Positions 41,961 through 50,455 are shown, numbered from the stretch's first letter. The stretch: DNA of 64,000 bases from Desulfoscipio geothermicus (GCA_016841205.1 JAENZP010000013.1:1-64000), one strand, 5' to 3'. Numbers and translations are program-made. The notes: generated by a model not told the origin, from the letters alone.

Positions 41961-41985
41961 AAGACCGGTAAACTTTACCGGTCTT
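41961..41985 (+). terminator. Terminator after the DUF3794 gene
   Basis: AAGACCGGTAAA and TTTACCGGTCTT form a 12-bp perfect stem with a one-base centre, followed by TTAAATATT. It can also act on the minus strand after the RiPP precursor gene. Confidence 0.8.
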
Positions 41986-42117
41986 TTAAATATTCGGGTA
42001 AAAATTTTTATTTTGCTTTATATACCTCAACTTTCGCATAGCAATAATAAGCTCAATAATATCCATTTTATAACAGGCCCGCATGATCATCTGGTATTGT
42101 GGTTGCGCGAATTCGTT

Positions 42118-42354
42118 TTAACGTACCGGATAAGGCGGTTCTGGGGGAGACAATGCTATGTATCTAGGAGCGTTATTATGAATAGTACCGCCTGAGACCC
42201 ACTCTAGCTCGTCATTACTAAGCCTCATCAGCAGTCCAGCGTCCTTAAGCTGAGTAACTGTAAAATTAAAACCTGCCTGATGAACGACAGCTTCGCGCTC
42301 CTCTACATCTTGGCATGCCATAACTCTTTTAGAAAATTCTTCATTCGACTTCAT
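42118..42354 (-). CDS. Nif11-type RiPP precursor peptide (orphan)
   Basis: The 78-residue peptide has a Nif11-like leader: EEFSKRVMACQDVEEREAVV, then HQAGFNFTVTQLKDA, then LSNDELEWVSGG. The double-Gly motif is at about residue 55-56, where C39-type proteases cut. The 22-residue tail after GG is Pro-rich, has two Asn, an Arg and two Tyr but no Cys, and ends SPPEPPYPVR, so a lanthipeptide product is excluded. No LanM, radical SAM maturase, C39 transporter or YcaO enzyme lies within the window near it. The ATG has a weak ribosome-binding site. The upstream sigma-54 regulator gene, same strand and 58 bases away, may be co-transcribed. Maturation enzymes may be elsewhere in the genome. Confidence 0.8.
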   Translation of the reverse strand: MKSNEEFSKRVMACQDVEEREAVVHQAGFNFTVTQLKDAGLLMRLSNDELEWVSGGTIHNNAPRYIALSPPEPPYPVR

Positions 42355-42411
42355 TCTTATAATAAATGCTCTTGCTGCTTCAAAACTCTGCGAATACCTC
42401 CCCTTATGATT

Positions 42412-44142
42412 TTATTGCTGCGCAAGCTGAGGTTTTAACTTATCATACAAAGTAGTTCTGCTAATACCTAATAGCTTTGCTGCTCTGGACTTATTTCCAC
42501 TGGTAATTTTAAGTGCATTAACAATAGCTTTTTTATCCGCTTCTTTGGCCAGCTCTTTAGTTGTTTCTGCTAAAACAAGATGCTCCAACTTATTATTTTG
42601 CACCCAGGAATTAATTCCTAAGGCATCTATCTTTATCAAATCATGATGGCAGCAAGAAACTGCCCGTTCAATTATATTTTCTAGTTCCCGAATGTTTCCA
42701 GGCCAATGATAATTTTTTAGGAATGCCATAACTTCTTCTGTTACGCCATTAATTTGCTTGCCAAACTTTTTATTGGATTTACTAAGAAAATAATTTAATA
42801 ACAATGGAATATCCTTAATATGCTTTCTCAAGGGCGGTATAGTAACGTCCAATACTTTTATTCTATAATAAAGTTCCTTTCTAAAACGCCCTTCTTCGGT
42901 AAGCTTATATAAATCCCTATTTGTCGCAGCAATTATTCGAACATCGATTTTTTTGGTCCTGGTTCCTCCCACCCGCTCTATTTCTTTCTCTTGGATAACC
43001 CTTAACAGTCTGCCTTGCAAGGACAAGGGCATGTTACCAATTTCATCTAAAAAAATTGTGCCTCCATCGGCCAGCTCAAATTTCCCCGGTTTTCCTTGCC
43101 GTAGAGCACCTGTAAACGCCCCTCCTTCGTAACCGAACAATTCTGCTTCGGCAAGATCTGCCAGTATTGCTGCGCAATCTACCTTGATAAAGGGACGTTT
43201 AAAACGATCGCTGGCATTATGTATAGACTGCGCCAATAGTTCTTTCCCCGTTCCACTTTCTCCGCAAATAAGCACCGTGGAAGAACTTGTCGAAGCTTGC
43301 AGGGCTTGACTTTTGATTTTAGCCATGCTTACACTATCGCCAATAAAACAATCAATTGTATAATTTGTACCATTTAGCTTAAATAGTTCGTTATTATATT
43401 TTAGCTTCATAAATTCTTTATTTTTAATAGAATATTTAGAAGTCTCGATTTCCATGGCATTTTGTAAAATCAAAATTGCTCCTTTTATCTTACCGGATTT
43501 TATAATCGGCAGCCCATTGACAATTAAATCTACCGATAAAAATTTAACTTTACATGGATCAGTCCAGACCCCGGTAATGATTTCTTCAAACGGCAAACAT
43601 GGTAATAATTCTTGAATATGTCCCCCAACCTGAATATTTGGGAAAAGACGGTTAAGATATAAGCTAACTAAATTTATTATTCCCCATTCATCGATAGCAA
43701 CGAGCCCACAGGGCGCCTGTTGAAAAATATTAGATAATTCTTTGTATGAAAATTCAATATGATTAAGCAAATGATTAAGAGCATAAGCATGATTGATGAT
43801 TCCAACCGGTCTGCCATAAAAATCTACAACAGGGGTCTGCCCAATACGAGAGTTACGCAACCACCTGATTAACTCAGTCAGATTATTGAGAGTTATATCC
43901 TCACGAAAGTACATTATATCCCGTAGATAATATTTTTCTATGCTGGTATCAAGGTGTGTTCCTTGTAGAAGGCAATTATCTAAATTATCACGGGTATACA
44001 TGCCAATTAACTGTCCGCTCCGGTTATTCACAGGAATTCCTGTTAGCTTGGTGCTGTGGAAAGCAAGCAAAGCATCTTTCATTGTGCTATCAGGCTTTAG
44101 AGCTACCTTAATAGGAACCATTAATTCTTTTGCTTTCATCAT
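42412..44142 (-). CDS. Sigma-54-dependent regulator with CBS and PAS domains
   Basis: A 576-residue enhancer-binding protein that activates sigma-54 promoters by ATP hydrolysis. Two CBS repeats occupy residues 1-120 (LMVPIKVALKPDSTMKDALL; IGQTPVVDFYGRPVG) and would bind adenine nucleotides. A PAS-like region lies at about 130-230. The AAA+ core has Walker A GESGTGKELLAQSIHNAS, the sigma-54 contact loop GAFTGA, and GGTIFLDEIGNMPLSLQG. A Fis-type helix-turn-helix ends the protein (SGNKSRAAKLLGISRTTLYD). The ATG follows GAGGTTGGTGA. Two tandem riboswitch-like RNAs precede it and the RiPP precursor gene follows. Confidence 0.93.
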   Translation of the reverse strand: MMKAKELMVPIKVALKPDSTMKDALLAFHSTKLTGIPVNNRSGQLIGMYTRDNLDNCLLQGTHLDTSIEKYYLRDIMYFREDITLNNLTELIRWLRNSRIGQTPVVDFYGRPVGIINHAYALNHLLNHIEFSYKELSNIFQQAPCGLVAIDEWGIINLVSLYLNRLFPNIQVGGHIQELLPCLPFEEIITGVWTDPCKVKFLSVDLIVNGLPIIKSGKIKGAILILQNAMEIETSKYSIKNKEFMKLKYNNELFKLNGTNYTIDCFIGDSVSMAKIKSQALQASTSSSTVLICGESGTGKELLAQSIHNASDRFKRPFIKVDCAAILADLAEAELFGYEGGAFTGALRQGKPGKFELADGGTIFLDEIGNMPLSLQGRLLRVIQEKEIERVGGTRTKKIDVRIIAATNRDLYKLTEEGRFRKELYYRIKVLDVTIPPLRKHIKDIPLLLNYFLSKSNKKFGKQINGVTEEVMAFLKNYHWPGNIRELENIIERAVSCCHHDLIKIDALGINSWVQNNKLEHLVLAETTKELAKEADKKAIVNALKITSGNKSRAAKLLGISRTTLYDKLKPQLAQQ

Positions 44143-44203
44143 ACTTCACCAACCTCAAGATTTTATGTAATCGTAACAGGTCCATTTAACCCACAAAAAT
44201 GTA

Positions 44204-44355
44204 ATGCCGGGCAGACATTGAGAAAAGCAAAGCCAGCCCGGCATAAATACCAAGTCCAACTCTCCTTCTCACAATGGAAGGCGCGATAGTTTCCCATCGA
44301 ACCCTATGGCCAATAAACCATGACTGAATAGTTTTAGGTTATTTGGCTCAGAGAG
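44204..44355 (-). ncRNA. Riboswitch-like RNA, proximal copy (aptamer plus terminator)
   Basis: On the minus strand an aptamer-like fold (44260-44355) closes with CTCTC/GAGAG and contains TAACCTAAA, ATGGTT...GGCCATAGGGT, GGGAAAC and CGCCTTCCATTG. Forty bases on, a terminator (44204-44244; ATGCCGGGC/GCCCGGCAT, tail TTACATTTTTG) ends about 60 bases before the regulator gene. Conserved blocks resemble the Moco/Tuco riboswitch (CTCyGAG start, GGGAAAC, GCCTyCC), but I recall that consensus only from memory. A second copy with the same layout lies upstream. Tandem aptamers each with their own terminator usually give a steeper or two-signal response. Confidence 0.6.
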
Positions 44356-44374
44356 CACCATATAAAATTATAAA

Positions 44375-44521
44375 AAGCTTTGCCCCAATGCAAAAAAGGA
44401 CAAAGCTTAACAACCAAGATAAAGCTAGATTCCCCTTTCCGCAATGGGAGGCACACCGGTTTCCCCATGTACCCTATGGCCGGGCAACCATACCTTTGGT
44501 TTAGGTTACCAAACTCGGAGA
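44375..44521 (-). ncRNA. Riboswitch-like RNA, distal copy (aptamer plus terminator)
   Basis: The first-transcribed copy. The aptamer at 44431-44521 closes with TCTCC/GGGGA and contains TTTGGT/ACCAAA and TATGG/CCATA hairpins, then GGTACA-TGGGGAAACCGG-TGTGCC, then GCCTCCCATTG. It shares the blocks TCTCyGAG, TAACCTAAA, ATGGTT, GGCCATAGGGT, GGrAAAC and GCCTyCCATTG with the proximal copy while the stems covary, which supports a selected RNA fold. Its own terminator (44375-44408; AAGCTTTG/CAAAGCTT core, tail TTTTTATAATTTT) follows at once. Confidence 0.6.
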
Positions 44522-45199
44522 CATATTTACTTATGTATTGATATGTAATCGTAGCATTCTATATTAATAGATTAAAGTATTTCCAAAATAAAGTCAAGGG
44601 AAGGTTTAATTTATAGTCTTTAGTTTGCCGACTGTTACGATAAATCTTTTGTCCCATTTAAACTGCTTGAAGGTTGTCCCTTTTGAACTATCATTATTAC
44701 AATAAGCAAGTAGATCATCAATTTTTCTATTTAACAAGGCAATTCCGGTATTAGCCACGACGTCAGCCTGAGGAATTAAGCTCTGGCACTTTCTCCGCAG
44801 GCTCATCCCCCTCATGGGGATGTTTCTCAAGTACCCATAAAGCAAAAGCCACCTGGCGGATTTTGCCTACAAAGGGAAAGTGCCTATTATGACAGTTTTT
44901 TTATGCGCTGCTTTTACTTATTATTATAACATAGGCCGGAGGGGGAACTAGCTATTGTGTAAATTTAACGGCTTTTACCAGTGTTACATTGCTTTACCAG
45001 GTGAAAGCACATGGCCTTTAAAACAAGAGATAACCATAAAACATAAATGCTATTATGTTATAATTTAACCCAGCCAAGTCACACTTCTTTAAATCAAACT
45101 GTAAAAAATGAGGCCTGCCACACAAAACCGGTGAAACCAATGAGAGCTTTTTGCGTCTAGTAAATAAATAAAATATTTAGCTGGAGGTAAGTCTGAAAC
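44522..45199. other. Leader/promoter region upstream of the riboswitches
   Basis: About 680 bases with no convincing gene. A minus-strand frame (44606-44845, TTG start) and a second frame overlapping it (ending LEKHPHEGDEPAEKVPELNSSG without a start codon) look like gene debris I cannot name. The promoter for the riboswitch transcript should lie just right of 44530. The promoter of the lipoprotein gene should lie before 45180. Confidence 0.45.
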
Positions 45200-46132
45200 A
45201 TGAAAAGGGCATTTTGGTTTGCAGTTATTTTATTATTAAGTATATCTCTTTTTGGTTGCACCAGTGGAAGAAATAAAACTCAGCCTAATGAAGAACCACC
45301 CCAACAGCACCAACAACCAAGCAGTGAAAGCGATATGGAGGTAGTAGCCGGTCTAGTCAAAGATTTCGGCAGCAAACTTCAAGCTGTTTCACTGCAAGCC
45401 CCCAATGAAATAGTTAACAAAAGTATGCAAGAAAATTACAGCAATTTGATATCCCCCGCACTGCTTGCCAAGTGGCAAAGCGATCCGCTGAATGCCCCCG
45501 GAAGGATGGTTTCAAGTCCGTGGCCGGACCGAATCAAAATTTTAACAATTAACAAGACATCAGAAAAGGCCTACGAAGTTAAAGGTGAAATTATTGAAAT
45601 AACAAGCACGGGGAAGGTAAACGGCGGGATTGCCGCCAAGCGTCCAATTACCCTCGTAGTGGAAAACGTCGAAAACCACTGGCTTATAAATAATGCCATG
45701 ATCGGTGATTACGAGAGTGCCGACTCAACTGTCTATAAAAATACACAATATGGCTTTGGTTTTTCCTTACCGGACAGCTGGAAAGGTTATACGATTATTA
45801 CTGATAAATGGGAAGGTTTGTCTCAAAGTCAGCAAGGTAATAAGGCTGTGGAAACCGGTCCAATGGTTTCCATTAGGCATCCCAAATGGACTATTGAAAA
45901 GCAACGACAGGATATACCAATCCTCGTATTTACTATTAATCAATGGAATTCACTGCAGCAAGAAGAATTTCATATTGGCGCAGCGCCTATTGGACCAAAA
46001 GAGCTGGGCCGAAATACCAAGTACGTTTTTGCACTGCCTGCGCGTTACAATTTCGCATTTCCAACCGGTTTTGAAGAAGTAGAAGATATTTTAGCGGGGA
46101 ATCCTTTGCAGCCTCTAACACCGGAGCAATGA
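45200..46132 (+). CDS. Hypothetical lipoprotein
   Basis: A 310-residue secreted lipoprotein. The signal peptide RAFWFAVILLLSISLFGC ends in the lipobox LFGC, so Cys20 would be lipidated and the protein tethered outside the membrane. A Gln/Pro/Glu-rich spacer (PNEEPPQQHQQPSSES) leads to two folded parts: residues about 55-175, resembling a DUF-type ligand-binding domain (LVKDFGSKLQAVSL; YEVKGEIIEITSTGKV), and about 180-310 starting NTQYGFGFSLPDSWKGY, a fold common in small Firmicute lipoproteins. The function is unknown. TGGAGG precedes the ATG. It is a single gene. Confidence 0.75.
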   Translation: MKRAFWFAVILLLSISLFGCTSGRNKTQPNEEPPQQHQQPSSESDMEVVAGLVKDFGSKLQAVSLQAPNEIVNKSMQENYSNLISPALLAKWQSDPLNAPGRMVSSPWPDRIKILTINKTSEKAYEVKGEIIEITSTGKVNGGIAAKRPITLVVENVENHWLINNAMIGDYESADSTVYKNTQYGFGFSLPDSWKGYTIITDKWEGLSQSQQGNKAVETGPMVSIRHPKWTIEKQRQDIPILVFTINQWNSLQQEEFHIGAAPIGPKELGRNTKYVFALPARYNFAFPTGFEEVEDILAGNPLQPLTPEQ

Positions 46133-46547
46133 TCATCGATTTTCTTCGCGGCTAGGCATGTAGATCCTGGAGGTTGGGAGGATGCCATATTTGCTTTATA
46201 ACAGTAAGCCTTAAAAATTTATTAGGGCTTACTGCTCATTAGGGCTGGATTATATGGTGTCCTTTGTCGTGTCAAATGTCAAGGTCTGACCCCATTATTA
46301 TTTTAACAAAGAGAAGGAAATTGGCAGATGCTATTTGAATATGTACATATACGGTTTGTAGCTGAGCTCAAATGGGTGTAAAAGTACGGAAATCATGTGA
46401 CGCATAATAGAAATTGGTAGGCAGAGTTACCGGAAAAAGATGCGCAATCGGGAAGCCAGACTAAAGATGGTTAAGCTGTACCAGTAAATTTATGTAGGTA
46501 GCACTAGTGATAAGTATAAAATATTTTAATAGGCAGGTGCTAATAAT
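46133..46547 (+). other. Intergenic region with hairpin and one REP-like repeat
   Basis: A hairpin CAGTAAGCC...GGGCTTACTG (about 46202-46233) may terminate the lipoprotein gene. The 24-base repeat at 46270-46293 is described separately. The remaining sequence to the flavoprotein gene contains no recognisable gene. Confidence 0.5.
46270..46293 (+). repeat. Short dispersed repeat, copy 1
   Basis: TGTCAAATGTCAAGGTCTGA plus CCCC. The same 24-base word occurs at 47313-47336 (one difference) and, with 23 bases, at 47935-47957. It contains an internal TGTCAA direct repeat. It is of the size and style of REP elements mobilised by RAYT transposases, though none is seen here. Confidence 0.75.
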
Positions 46548-47222
46548 ATGAAAATTATTGGTTTGAACGGCAGTCCGCGCAGGTCCCAAAGCCGTACCGG
46601 GCAATTGGTACAAGAGGTATTAAACAGTGCCCGTACATCCGGCGCTGAAACAGAATATATTAATATAAACGATATTAAGTTGGATTTTTGCATTGCTTGC
46701 GGTAAGTGTCATAATGTCGGCAACTGTATCCTAAAGGATGATTTTGAGCCATTAATGGCTAAAATTATGAATGCAGATGGATTAGTAGTAGGGAGTCCGG
46801 TATATATTTACCAAATAACAGCCCAATTAAAAGTATGGGTTGACCGTTTGGGTGGACCGACCATCCACTGTCAAAAGCTTCTTGGAAAATACGGAGCAGT
46901 AGTGGCTACCTCCGGTAATGCCGGTGAAAATGAAACTGCCAAATATCTTGAAGCTACACTAATTAATACGGGCATGCAATGTGTAGGGCGAATTGCCAGC
47001 GGCATTGAGGTTGATGGCCTGCTGAGTGCTGACTCCCCCTTAATGCAAAGTGCCAAAGCATTAGGCCTTTCCCTGGTCCAGGCAATTGAAAACAAGCAGG
47101 AATTTCCTGAACAAATCCAAGCCCATCAACAATTTAAGGAATTTTTCCGTTTTGTTGTGCTCAAACAACAGGAAGCCTGGAACTGGGAATATAAATACTG
47201 GCAAGAAAAAGGATGGCTATAA
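46548..47222 (+). CDS. Flavodoxin-fold iron-sulfur flavoprotein / NAD(P)H:FMN reductase
   Basis: A 224-residue NADPH-dependent FMN reductase family member. The FMN phosphate loop is GLNGSPRRSQSRTGQLV at the N-terminus. The motif CIACGKCHNVGNC (about residues 48-60) could bind a 4Fe-4S cluster, as in Isf iron-sulfur flavoproteins. VVGSPVYIYQITAQLKVWVDR is the conserved segment around the flavin. The C-terminal 40 residues are an aromatic-rich extension. Such proteins carry electrons or reduce quinones or metals in anaerobes; the partner is unknown. A double hairpin terminator follows. Confidence 0.88.
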   Translation: MKIIGLNGSPRRSQSRTGQLVQEVLNSARTSGAETEYININDIKLDFCIACGKCHNVGNCILKDDFEPLMAKIMNADGLVVGSPVYIYQITAQLKVWVDRLGGPTIHCQKLLGKYGAVVATSGNAGENETAKYLEATLINTGMQCVGRIASGIEVDGLLSADSPLMQSAKALGLSLVQAIENKQEFPEQIQAHQQFKEFFRFVVLKQQEAWNWEYKYWQEKGWL

Positions 47223-47230
47223 AAATATTA

Positions 47231-47289
47231 AGCTAAAAGCATTTAGCTTTTTAATTTACAGACCCCCGCTAAGTCTAAATAGCGGGGGT
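47231..47289 (+). terminator. Two successive terminator hairpins
   Basis: AAGCTAAA/TTTAGCTT with TTTAA tail (47231-47249) is followed by ACCCCCGCTA/TAGCGGGGGT (47262-47289) with tail TTTATATTT. The second is a strong intrinsic terminator and works for the plus-strand flavoprotein gene. Confidence 0.8.
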
Positions 47290-47312
47290 TTTATATTTAC
47301 CATTGCACGGTT

Positions 47313-47336
47313 TGTCAAATGTCAAGGCCTGACCCC
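47313..47336 (+). repeat. Short dispersed repeat, copy 2
   Basis: The same 24-base word as at 46270 with one T-to-C change (AAGGCCTGACCCC). The stop codon and last residues of the Mug gene on the minus strand lie inside it, so the gene's 3' end has been replaced by the repeat. Confidence 0.75.
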
Positions 47337-47836
47337 AACAACTCCTTTAAACCACCGTAAATCATTACAACCTCGTCCAACTTCATGTGTACTAAACCAC
47401 TTGACGAAGGGGCTACAAAGTCAGTTACCCCAGATACTATGGATTCTTCTTGTTTTCCCCAGGGTACATTCCGCTGGCCGCTGTATTTTTCGTATACTCC
47501 CTTTCCAACAAAGCACACTACAAGCGGTCTGTAATACGATATTTTCCTGTATAATTCCAAACCGCCATTCTTATATTCCTGATTCGTTATCTCGGCAGCC
47601 GCCCGGGTGGGAGTGGGCACAATATTAGTTATACCATACCCCAGCTTTAGCAAACCAGCATCCTCCTCCGGCCTGTATTTTCGAGGTGTTAACCCGGCCC
47701 GGTACAAGATGTTCCAGAACCGGTTGCTCGGGTTGGCAAAGTGGTGCCCGGTTTCAGAGGAGCGAATACTGGGGTTATAGCCCACAAAGATTATTTTAAG
47801 GTTTTTCTCTAGAATATCCAGAACTGGCTTTAACAT
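47315..47836 (-). CDS. mug: Mismatch-specific uracil/thymine-DNA glycosylase
   Basis: A 173-residue base-excision glycosylase of the TDG/Mug (UDG family 2) type, acting on U or T mispaired with G. Motif 1 is FVGYNPSIRSSETGHHFANP, followed by SNRFWNILYRAGLTP; the catalytic Asn of GxNP is present. The second motif, expected near residue 145, reads APSSSGLVHM, matching the NPSGLS-type loop loosely. The ATG is preceded by AGGGAATAATGAA rather than a strong Shine-Dalgarno. The last residues SGLDI are encoded by the dispersed repeat, so the native C-terminus may have been slightly altered. It is flanked by two copies of that repeat. Confidence 0.88.
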   Translation of the reverse strand: MLKPVLDILEKNLKIIFVGYNPSIRSSETGHHFANPSNRFWNILYRAGLTPRKYRPEEDAGLLKLGYGITNIVPTPTRAAAEITNQEYKNGGLELYRKISYYRPLVVCFVGKGVYEKYSGQRNVPWGKQEESIVSGVTDFVAPSSSGLVHMKLDEVVMIYGGLKELLGSGLDI

Positions 47837-47934
47837 TTCATTATTCCCTGTATAAAATTTAAAGATTACTTTTTCCCTCGTGCCCCGGAGTTAAGCACTT
47901 TTGCTTACGTTTTGGCAAATCGTACAATATGGTT

Positions 47935-47957
47935 TGTCAAATGTCAAGGTCTGACCC
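47935..47957 (+). repeat. Short dispersed repeat, copy 3
   Basis: TGTCAAATGTCAAGGTCTGA plus CCC, then TTATA. It lies about 100 bases upstream of the Mug gene and 45 bases before nudC. Copies 2 and 3 flank the Mug gene in the same orientation, as if it were a cassette. Confidence 0.75.
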
Positions 47958-48003
47958 TTATATTCAAGGCACTTTGTGCTAAAATATAAAGGGTGATTAA
48001 TGT

Positions 48004-48804
48004 ATGTTATGGTTTTTATTTTATAATAACAAATTGCTGGTAAAGATTAATAACGGTAATATTGCTATTCCAAACAAAGAAGATTTAACGGGATTGGAAA
48101 TTCAGTTAGAGAGAGAAATTTATATAAACGGTTTAGATAACCCTCCTTGTTTTGCGGCGGAGTTTACAAATGCTCCGCAATGGCTGCCCGATAGCTTTAA
48201 TTATATGAGTTTAAGAAAACTGTTTATTAAATCTGGTAATGATACTTTTGGCATGGCCGGGCGTGCCTATCAAATTATGCATTGGGTTCGCACACATCAA
48301 TTCTGTGGTAAATGCGGTAGCCCCATGAATAATAAAGTTGATGAGCTTGCTATAAAATGTCCCAATTGCGGTACTACTATTTACCCTCGCATATCTCCCG
48401 CTGTTATAGTCGCGGTAGTTAAAGAAGATAAACTGTTACTGGCTAGAAATGTTAATTTCCCCAATAGCTTTTATAGTGTGCTGGCCGGTTTTGTTGAACC
48501 GGGAGAAACTCTAGAAGAGTGTGTGCATAGAGAGGTAAAAGAAGAAGTTGGTATTGAGGTAAAAAATATAAAATATTTTGGCAGCCAGCCCTGGCCATTT
48601 CCAGACTCCCTTATGATTGGCTTCACTGCAGAATACGCTGGTGGTGAAATTGCAGTTGATACTTTAGAGTTATCAACTGCAGATTGGTTTTCATGCTCTA
48701 ATCTGCCGGCAAATATCCCCAATAACAAAACTATCGCCGGGCGTCTTATCGAGTGGTTTTTATTGGAGGGTACTTATGGACTATGTTCAAACAATAAAAG
48801 ATGA
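48004..48804 (+). CDS. nudC: NADH pyrophosphatase NudC
   Basis: NudC hydrolyses NAD(H) to NMN and AMP and removes NAD caps from RNA. The zinc ribbon is CGKCGSPMNNKVDELAIKCPNCG. The Nudix box is GFVEPGETLEECVHREVKEEVG. The NudC-specific SQPWPFPDSLMIGF motif that distinguishes it from other Nudix enzymes follows. The 266-residue length is typical. The ATG comes shortly after AAGGGTGAT. It is a single gene; the convergent permease ends 26 bases past its stop. Confidence 0.96.
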   Translation: MLWFLFYNNKLLVKINNGNIAIPNKEDLTGLEIQLEREIYINGLDNPPCFAAEFTNAPQWLPDSFNYMSLRKLFIKSGNDTFGMAGRAYQIMHWVRTHQFCGKCGSPMNNKVDELAIKCPNCGTTIYPRISPAVIVAVVKEDKLLLARNVNFPNSFYSVLAGFVEPGETLEECVHREVKEEVGIEVKNIKYFGSQPWPFPDSLMIGFTAEYAGGEIAVDTLELSTADWFSCSNLPANIPNNKTIAGRLIEWFLLEGTYGLCSNNKR

Positions 48805-48829
48805 ACTGTTGAAAAGCTTGGTATAAAAA

Positions 48830-50257
48830 TTACTCATTCCTTTTGCTCTGTTTACTCCTTCCCGCTTCACCCTCTTTGAGAGAAACATTATCAGGTAAAG
48901 GCTTTGCATATATAGTTGTTCGGGCAAGCATTTTGCTGGGTAACACTTTAAAAATATAATAAAGGATCAAATAAAAGGCCGTGAGCATTAATCCTACATA
49001 CAGGCCCGAGCCCTGCCCAGGGATAAGAGGCATGGTAACAATGGCAATTACTAGGCCTGCAATAGCAAATATCGAGCTATAAGGAAAACCGGCCAATTGA
49101 CAATTACCCTGGGGGGGACATCCATTTGTTTTTCTGTAACGATAATGGGTGGCTAAAATTATTAAATAGGCAAATAAAAGAGAAAAACCACCGGCACTGA
49201 TCAGAAAGATATAAATTTGTTCCGGCAATATATATCCCAAGCCTAAAGAAATTAACATAGCGGCACCGGAGAAAATGATGCCACGCCGGGGTATACCACC
49301 GCGGTCTATTAAAAAAGAAGGTGCTTGTCCCGCATGGGCCAGCGACCAGATCATTCTACCCAAGCCAAAAGTAGAGGCTAGCATAGTTGAAAGGATGGCC
49401 GTAAGTAATATTATATTCATGGAGCCGACAGCCCAGTTCAAACCACCGGCGCTTAAAGCTGCCACCATAGGGCTTACATCTACGGTGAGGGTTCCCGTCC
49501 GAGTGAGTGGGAGTAGCGTAGCAATCACGGCACAATATAAGCCAACCAGGCCGATAACTGTATACTTTATAGCCCTGGGTATGGTTTTATGAGGTGTCCG
49601 GGCTTCTGAAGCTGCTAACCCCAGCACTTCAAAACCGGCATAACTAAAAAGCACAATTAACATACTTCCCGCGACCCCTGCGATACCTCCCGGGATAAGC
49701 GGTTCCATGGTCAGAACGCCCAGTCCAACAGGAGCCTTGTGCGGGATTAGTCCAAATATTAAAGCTGCAGCCAGGCCGATAAAGCCTATTAAAGCACTTA
49801 GTTTGATGGCCGCCAGACCACCTTCCAGGTTGCTTAATTGCCTTGCTCCCAGTAAGTTTAACAGGGTTACTGCAACTATGATTAAGCTAGCCAATACAAG
49901 AATTGGCACTTGTGGTACCCAGGCTTGCATGAAGATTGATGCGGCCGCAGCTTCACTGGACATACCCAGAACTAAGCCCGTCCAATAGACCCAGCCCACC
50001 AAAAACCCAAGCCACGGTCCATATAATTGCTCTGAATAGGTTCTAAAAGAGCCGGGCTTGGGGTCGGCTACTGTCATTTCGGAGAGAGCCGTTAAAATCA
50101 CATAAACTAAGCTGCCCCCCAAAATAAAGGCCAGTAGGATAGCCGGGCCAGCCGCTTTAATAGCTATTGAGGTGCCTAAAAAAAAGGAACCGCCAACTAC
50201 AGTTCCAAGGGCCAGCATGGTCAACTGCCATGCAGATAAACCATTACTTTGCTTCAT
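48830..50257 (-). CDS. APC superfamily amino acid permease
   Basis: A 475-residue membrane transporter with 12 predicted helices. The unwound helix 1 motif GTVVGGSFFLGTSIAIKAAGPA is typical of amino acid/polyamine/organocation (APC) carriers. LSYAGFEVLGLAASEA-type helix 6 reads LFSYAGFEVLGLAASEARTP. It probably imports an amino acid by proton or sodium symport; the substrate is not readable. The ATG follows AAGGAG. It converges with nudC and has no partner genes. Confidence 0.92.
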   Translation of the reverse strand: MKQSNGLSAWQLTMLALGTVVGGSFFLGTSIAIKAAGPAILLAFILGGSLVYVILTALSEMTVADPKPGSFRTYSEQLYGPWLGFLVGWVYWTGLVLGMSSEAAAASIFMQAWVPQVPILVLASLIIVAVTLLNLLGARQLSNLEGGLAAIKLSALIGFIGLAAALIFGLIPHKAPVGLGVLTMEPLIPGGIAGVAGSMLIVLFSYAGFEVLGLAASEARTPHKTIPRAIKYTVIGLVGLYCAVIATLLPLTRTGTLTVDVSPMVAALSAGGLNWAVGSMNIILLTAILSTMLASTFGLGRMIWSLAHAGQAPSFLIDRGGIPRRGIIFSGAAMLISLGLGYILPEQIYIFLISAGGFSLLFAYLIILATHYRYRKTNGCPPQGNCQLAGFPYSSIFAIAGLVIAIVTMPLIPGQGSGLYVGLMLTAFYLILYYIFKVLPSKMLARTTIYAKPLPDNVSLKEGEAGRSKQSKRNE

Positions 50258-50402
50258 AGATAAACTCCTTGGATTTAGGTTTTGTCTTAATATGGGCCAT
50301 TATTAGTGGATTTATAACTATTACAACAGGCTTTTTTACCCGCTCTAACCCCCTCTCAATTTGCGCTCTGAGGCAAGCAAAATTAAAGCGCATAAAACTA
50401 AA

Positions 50403-50434
50403 AACAGCCCGCAGTTTTTAACCTGCCGGCTGTT
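50403..50434 (-). terminator. Terminator of the PRTase-YkuS operon
   Basis: AACAGCC(C)GCAG and CTGC(C)GGCTGTT pair across a short loop. The minus-strand tail TTTTTAGTTTTATG is U-rich. It lies 22 bases past the YkuS-family stop. Confidence 0.75.
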
Positions 50435-50455
50435 CTATTATTGTTTACATAACTT

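Noticed and set aside
44204..44521. c-di-GMP, TPP or glycine riboswitch
   Set aside because: The conserved blocks of those classes are not present on either strand; tandem glycine aptamers also share one platform, whereas here each copy has its own terminator.
44606..44845. 79-codon minus-strand gene
   Set aside because: TTG start without a ribosome-binding site, no recognisable motif, and an equally open overlapping frame; probably debris.
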